Part shown: piece after piece, positions 7,341 to 9,814 of the stretch
How the letters are laid out: each line of letters starts with the position of its first letter
Numbering within the stretch: the stretch's first letter is position 1
NCBI GenBank assembly: GCA_002309235.1
Contig: DBXA01000052.1
Coordinates: forward strand, 1 to 9,814
DNA length: 9,814 nt
Reading direction: 5' to 3'
From: Christensenella sp. UBA1224
Lineage (GTDB): Bacteria; Bacillota; Clostridia; Christensenellales; Aristaeellaceae
Made by a program: the position numbers and the translations under genes
Notes under the pieces: model-generated
What the model was told of the DNA's origin: nothing
The model's database searches: none
Seen by the model: the letters and a program-made list of their open reading frames with translations, nothing else

Positions 7341-7383
7341 CAGAATACTGTTTTTTGAAAAGACTCCTTATCGATCACATACC

Positions 7384-7932
7384 TCACAAAGGCCTGTAGC
7401 TCCCATCCGGGCTCAGTATAAAGCCCTCAGCGCATTTTACCTGGAAATCAAAATAGGAGCCGCGCGGCCTCGCGTATGCCTCCATGACGGCCATGATCGT
7501 CCCGCCGTGCACCACCAGCGCGCAGTCCTCCTGAGAAGAAAACAGGTCCAGTTCACGGAAGGCATTCACGCTGCGCAGGGCAAAGCTCTGCCTGCTCTCG
7601 CCGCCCGGGAAGGGCAGCTCGCCTCCGGAATCGATCCATGCCTGGTAATCGCTGCTGCCGTTGAGCTCCCGGTAATTTTTCCCTTCAAAAGAGCCGAAAT
7701 CGCATTCCCGGAAACCCGTTACGATCTCAGGCTTCATGCCGGGCCAGAGGATCTCGGCAGACCGGATGCAGCGCTTCATAGGGCTCACGAGAAGACGGGA
7801 AACGGCAGGCATATGTTTTGCCCGAAGGAGCTCCTCTCCCCCGGCGCACAGAGGTTCATCTGTCCGGCAGCCGATGTAGCGGCCCTCCAGGTTTCCCTGC
7901 GTAAGCCCGTGGCGCACAAGGTAAAGCTTCAT
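7384..7932 (-). CDS. cobC: Alpha-ribazole phosphatase (histidine phosphatase family)
   Basis: A 182-residue phosphatase that is expected to remove the phosphate from alpha-ribazole-5'-phosphate, the product of CobT, during cobalamin assembly. It has the histidine phosphatase signature LVRHGLTQGN (RHG at 7-9; His8 is the phosphorylated residue), LLVSPMKRCIRSAE (47-60), the acid residue E76 in GFRECDFGSFEGK, and the second catalytic His142 in VVHGGTIMAVM. The start used is the ATG at 7932, because MKLYLVRHG is the normal family N-terminus and this ATG overlaps the upstream stop as ATGA; a longer in-frame ATG at 7998 would lie far inside the preceding gene. It is the last gene of the cob operon. 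Histidine phosphatases are hard to assign by sequence alone, so the CobC role rests largely on the neighbours cobT, cobU and cobS. No clear terminator follows. Confidence 0.88.
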   Translation of the reverse strand: MKLYLVRHGLTQGNLEGRYIGCRTDEPLCAGGEELLRAKHMPAVSRLLVSPMKRCIRSAEILWPGMKPEIVTGFRECDFGSFEGKNYRELNGSSDYQAWIDSGGELPFPGGESRQSFALRSVNAFRELDLFSSQEDCALVVHGGTIMAVMEAYARPRGSYFDFQVKCAEGFILSPDGSYRPL

Positions 7933-8255
7933 TTGATCCTCACTCCTATCCCGCAGGTGAAGCGCCATACCTCCCGTGAGAACTGCGCGATCACGCAAAG
8001 GGCCCTTCCCACTGCCTCCCGGTATGCCCGTTCACCGGCGTCGATGGGAACGATGCCCGCGCCTACCTCATCGGCTGTGATCACGCTGTCCGGCTTCTCC
8101 CCGCAAATGCGCTGTGCGAACGCCCGGGGATCCTCGCCCCTTGAAAGCGCCTCACGTACCGACTCATGGAAGCCTATGAGTATCTCGGCTCCCGGATTAT
8201 CTTTGCGGGCAAGCTCCTCCTGCCCCTGGCAGATCCCTCCGATATAGAGCTTCAT
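7929..8255 (-). CDS. Short CobU-like protein lacking the P-loop lysine and catalytic His
   Basis: A 108-residue protein between cobS and cobC, overlapping both by ATGA. The ATG at 8255 is chosen because GGGAGG lies nine bases upstream and MKLYIGG matches the first strand of CobU; the longer in-frame ATG at 8318 would sit deep in cobS. The C-terminal part, DEVGAGIVP (62-70) followed by a helix with YREAVGRA and ending in CGIGVRIK, closely follows the end of classic CobU (from memory of enterobacterial CobU: NEVGMGIVP ... SGIGVKIK). At the N-terminus, where CobU has a GTP/ATP P-loop of the form GGxxSGKS, this protein has GGICQGQEE: the lysine is Gln and the Ser/Thr is Glu. The middle, which in CobU carries the guanylylated His, is largely absent. 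It is therefore unlikely to be an active kinase/guanylyltransferase alone. It could be a partner of CobU, a corrinoid-binding protein or a remnant kept in the operon; its function is unknown. Confidence 0.85.
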   Translation of the reverse strand: MKLYIGGICQGQEELARKDNPGAEILIGFHESVREALSRGEDPRAFAQRICGEKPDSVITADEVGAGIVPIDAGERAYREAVGRALCVIAQFSREVWRFTCGIGVRIK

Positions 8256-9013
8256 AACAGCTTTCCTCCCAGCACAACGCCCGCAATGAGGCAGATCTCC
8301 ATCATCTGGGAATACCACCCGGCCAGGTCACCCGTGACCCCGCCAAACTGCTTATAAGCCATATGCCTGTAATATGCCGTTACCCCCGCGGCGACGGCGA
8401 TGCACACGAGCGCCAGACCCGCATCCGCCAGGCACCATACGGCAATGCAGAGAAAAGCGTACACACAGCCGCTCACGCTGACCATGCGCTTTTTCGCCGC
8501 GACCGCGAAACGATCCAGCATGCCCTCCGGCCTTGCGGAACGCAGAACGGTGAGCGCCCACGCGCTCATCGCCCGGGAAAGCACAAACGCGGCGCCGACC
8601 TGCGCGCCGTTTTCCGGCTTTGCCTGTGATACGAGCGCCGTCATCAGAAGCATGTACGCCGCACAGCCCATAACGGCAAACGCGCCGACACGGCTGTCTT
8701 TGAGTATCTCCAGCTTCTTTTCCTTCGGTTGCCAGGAGGCGAGGGCATCCTTCGTATCCATGAACCCGTCCATATGGATGCCTCCCGTGACCCATATGGG
8801 GATCACTGCGCCGACCGCTCCCTTCAGGAACGCGCCGAGCTCCATTTTCCCGCACAAGACGATCCACAGCCACATAAGGCCGCCGATCACCGCGCCTACC
8901 AGCGGGAAAAAGCACATGGCGTACCGGCGGTTTTCATCCGTCCATTCCACCTGCGGCACAGGAAGGCGTGAATAGGTGGTAAAAGCGATAAAAAGAGAAT
9001 TGATCACACGCAT
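8252..9013 (-). CDS. cobS: Adenosylcobinamide-GDP ribazoletransferase (cobalamin synthase)
   Basis: CobS joins adenosyl-GDP-cobinamide to alpha-ribazole (or its phosphate), the step that completes the lower nucleotide loop of cobalamin. It is a multi-pass membrane enzyme. The 253-residue product has family-typical length and several hydrophobic helices (for example about 34-55, 61-77 and 109-126). The signature GGIHMDGFMDTKDAL (residues 77-91) holds the Asp residues thought to bind Mg2+, and KDSRVGAFAV (105-114) is the second conserved block. The N-terminus, with FTTYSRLPVP, is also typical. The ATG at 9013 has AAAGGAG seven bases upstream and overlaps the end of cobU by 10 bases, which suggests translational coupling. 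The stop overlaps the start of the short CobU-like gene as ATGA. Confidence 0.96.
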   Translation of the reverse strand: MRVINSLFIAFTTYSRLPVPQVEWTDENRRYAMCFFPLVGAVIGGLMWLWIVLCGKMELGAFLKGAVGAVIPIWVTGGIHMDGFMDTKDALASWQPKEKKLEILKDSRVGAFAVMGCAAYMLLMTALVSQAKPENGAQVGAAFVLSRAMSAWALTVLRSARPEGMLDRFAVAAKKRMVSVSGCVYAFLCIAVWCLADAGLALVCIAVAAGVTAYYRHMAYKQFGGVTGDLAGWYSQMMEICLIAGVVLGGKLL

Positions 9014-9519
9014 GGCATTTCTCCTTTCAGTATGACGGGTATCGAATAGACGACCTCACAGACCGTATCCGCGAGACAGGCGATATTCCTGTTGAGGCCC
9101 GCAAGGCGCCGGATATACTCCTGTGTCGACCCGGGATATATTATGCCATCGCGGAAAACATCGTTCGTCACGATGATGAGATGCCTGCACGCCTCGGAAA
9201 GATCACGGATCGCCGGGAGGATGCGGTCTGTATCACCCCCGTCGAACATCTCGTTGGCAAGAAGGTTGGGGATGTCCTCCAGAAGCACCGTACTGCCAGG
9301 TTTCACCTGTACCTTCGCAAGGTCCTTAGGGCATTCCACCGTCTCAAAGCCTTTGCCCGCCCTCTGCTCCCTGTGGCGCGCCACGCGCCTGACCGATTCC
9401 TCATCGTACACCTGCATGGTAGCGATATAGACGCGGCCTTCATCCGGGAATGAGGAGACAAGCTTTTCCGCCCACGTGGATTTGCCGCAGCCCGAGCCGC
9501 CCGTGACCAGTGCGATCAT
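9004..9519 (-). CDS. cobU: Adenosylcobinamide kinase / adenosylcobinamide-phosphate guanylyltransferase
   Basis: CobU phosphorylates adenosylcobinamide and then attaches GMP from GTP to give adenosyl-GDP-cobinamide, the substrate of CobS. The 171-residue protein starts with a P-loop, TGGSGCGKSTWAEK (Lys13), followed by VYIATM (30-35) and RHREQR (48-53), where H49 matches the His that becomes guanylylated in enterobacterial CobU. VLLEDIPNLLANEMF (78-92) is the acidic strand and substrate region. Near residues 117-130 the classic TNEVGxGIVP is changed to TNDVFRDGIIYPGS, a form I associate with clostridial CobU proteins. The ATG at 9519 overlaps the cobT stop (ATGA) and has GGGAGG six bases upstream. 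A second, shorter CobU-like protein is encoded two genes downstream. Confidence 0.95.
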   Translation of the reverse strand: MIALVTGGSGCGKSTWAEKLVSSFPDEGRVYIATMQVYDEESVRRVARHREQRAGKGFETVECPKDLAKVQVKPGSTVLLEDIPNLLANEMFDGGDTDRILPAIRDLSEACRHLIIVTNDVFRDGIIYPGSTQEYIRRLAGLNRNIACLADTVCEVVYSIPVILKGEMPCV

Positions 9520-9814
9520 ACGCTGCCTCCCTTATGGATATAGGCATCCATACCCATGCCTTCGAAGGTGTGAACGCCGGCATAGACCCGCTGCGCCATA
9601 TCCAGGAGCGGCAGAAGCGCGATCGCCCCCGTGCCCTCACCCAGTGCGAGATCCGCCCAGATAACAGGTATCAGGCCAAGCTCCTCCATGATCCTTTTGG
9701 CCGCCGGCTCATGCCCCATGTGCGAAGCTAGCATAAAGGCACGCGAAGATCCGCATAGCCTGAATGCCGCCAGCGCCGCGGCCTCCGCTATCACGCCGTC
9801 CATTATGACCGGCA
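9516..9814 (-). CDS. cobT: Nicotinate-nucleotide--dimethylbenzimidazole phosphoribosyltransferase, C-terminal part
   Basis: CobT activates the lower-ligand base: it exchanges nicotinate of NaMN for dimethylbenzimidazole or another base to make alpha-ribazole-5'-phosphate. Only the last 98 or so codons are in the window. The frame is open to the right edge (PVIMDGVIAEAAALAAF), so the ATG at 9803 is internal. Family features are PVIMDGVIAEAAALA (the glycine/alanine-rich active-site segment), ASHMGHEPAAK, and LGEGTGAIALLPLLDMA, whose Glu matches the proposed catalytic base (Glu317 in Salmonella CobT). The end HTFEGMGMDAYIHKGGSV is somewhat longer than in some homologues. The stop overlaps the cobU start by ATGA. 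It is the first gene visible of the cob operon; others may lie beyond the edge. Confidence 0.94.
   Translation of the reverse strand, partial: PVIMDGVIAEAAALAAFRLCGSSRAFMLASHMGHEPAAKRIMEELGLIPVIWADLALGEGTGAIALLPLLDMAQRVYAGVHTFEGMGMDAYIHKGGSV

Noticed and set aside
7312..8247. Long + strand open frame (311 codons) opposite cobC and the short CobU-like gene
   Set aside because: It lies antisense to strongly recognised genes, has a composition expected from GC-rich shadows, crosses gene boundaries and shows no recognisable motif or ribosome binding site.
7918..8255. Identical MKLY starts of the short CobU-like protein and CobC, considered as a recent duplication
   Set aside because: Codons differ after the first few bases (AAGCTCTAT versus AAGCTTTAC) and the proteins belong to unrelated families; MKLY is a common first strand in both.
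9520..9814. Search for a cobalamin riboswitch upstream of the cob genes
   Set aside because: The right edge is still within cobT coding sequence, so any leader is outside the window.

Overview
The window reads as chromosomal DNA from a fairly GC-rich member of the Bacillota, most likely a Clostridia-type anaerobe. The evidence is consistent strong Shine-Dalgarno sequences, sigma-A-like promoters, short intergenic gaps, and clostridial-style CobU, GalK, PepF and MATE proteins. The lineage is an inference; there is no rRNA or other taxonomic marker. No mobile element, CRISPR array, tRNA or rRNA is visible.

Left part, + strand (1-2636): the window opens inside pheT (phenylalanyl-tRNA synthetase beta chain), which ends at 1497 and is followed by a clear intrinsic terminator (1540-1574). 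An extended -10 promoter starts where that terminator's T-run ends and drives a single gene (1638-2636) for an exported protein of unknown function. Its mature part looks like two copies of one domain. A large inverted repeat (2648-2712) closes this unit and faces the oppositely oriented genes to the right.

Middle part, - strand (7340 down to 2725): a promoter at 7311-7340 precedes galK (galactokinase, with an unusual sugar-binding motif). pepF (M3 oligoendopeptidase F) follows 18 bases later, and then, after a 105-base gap holding a hairpin, comes a MATE-family multidrug/cation efflux gene. galK and pepF are almost certainly co-transcribed; the MATE gene may share the transcript.

Right part, - strand (9814 down to 7384): a tightly packed operon for the last steps of cobalamin (nucleotide loop) assembly: cobT (partial at the edge), cobU, cobS, a 108-residue CobU-like protein without a P-loop lysine, and cobC. 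Every adjacent pair overlaps, three by ATGA and one by 10 bases. CobT makes alpha-ribazole phosphate, CobC dephosphorylates it, CobU makes adenosyl-GDP-cobinamide, and CobS joins the two. No cobalamin riboswitch or corrin-ring gene is in view; the operon's promoter lies beyond the right edge.

Most of the window is ordinary housekeeping and cofactor metabolism. The best leads for something under-described are the short CobU-like protein and the exported two-domain protein. I see no convincing sign of a wholly new multi-gene system.
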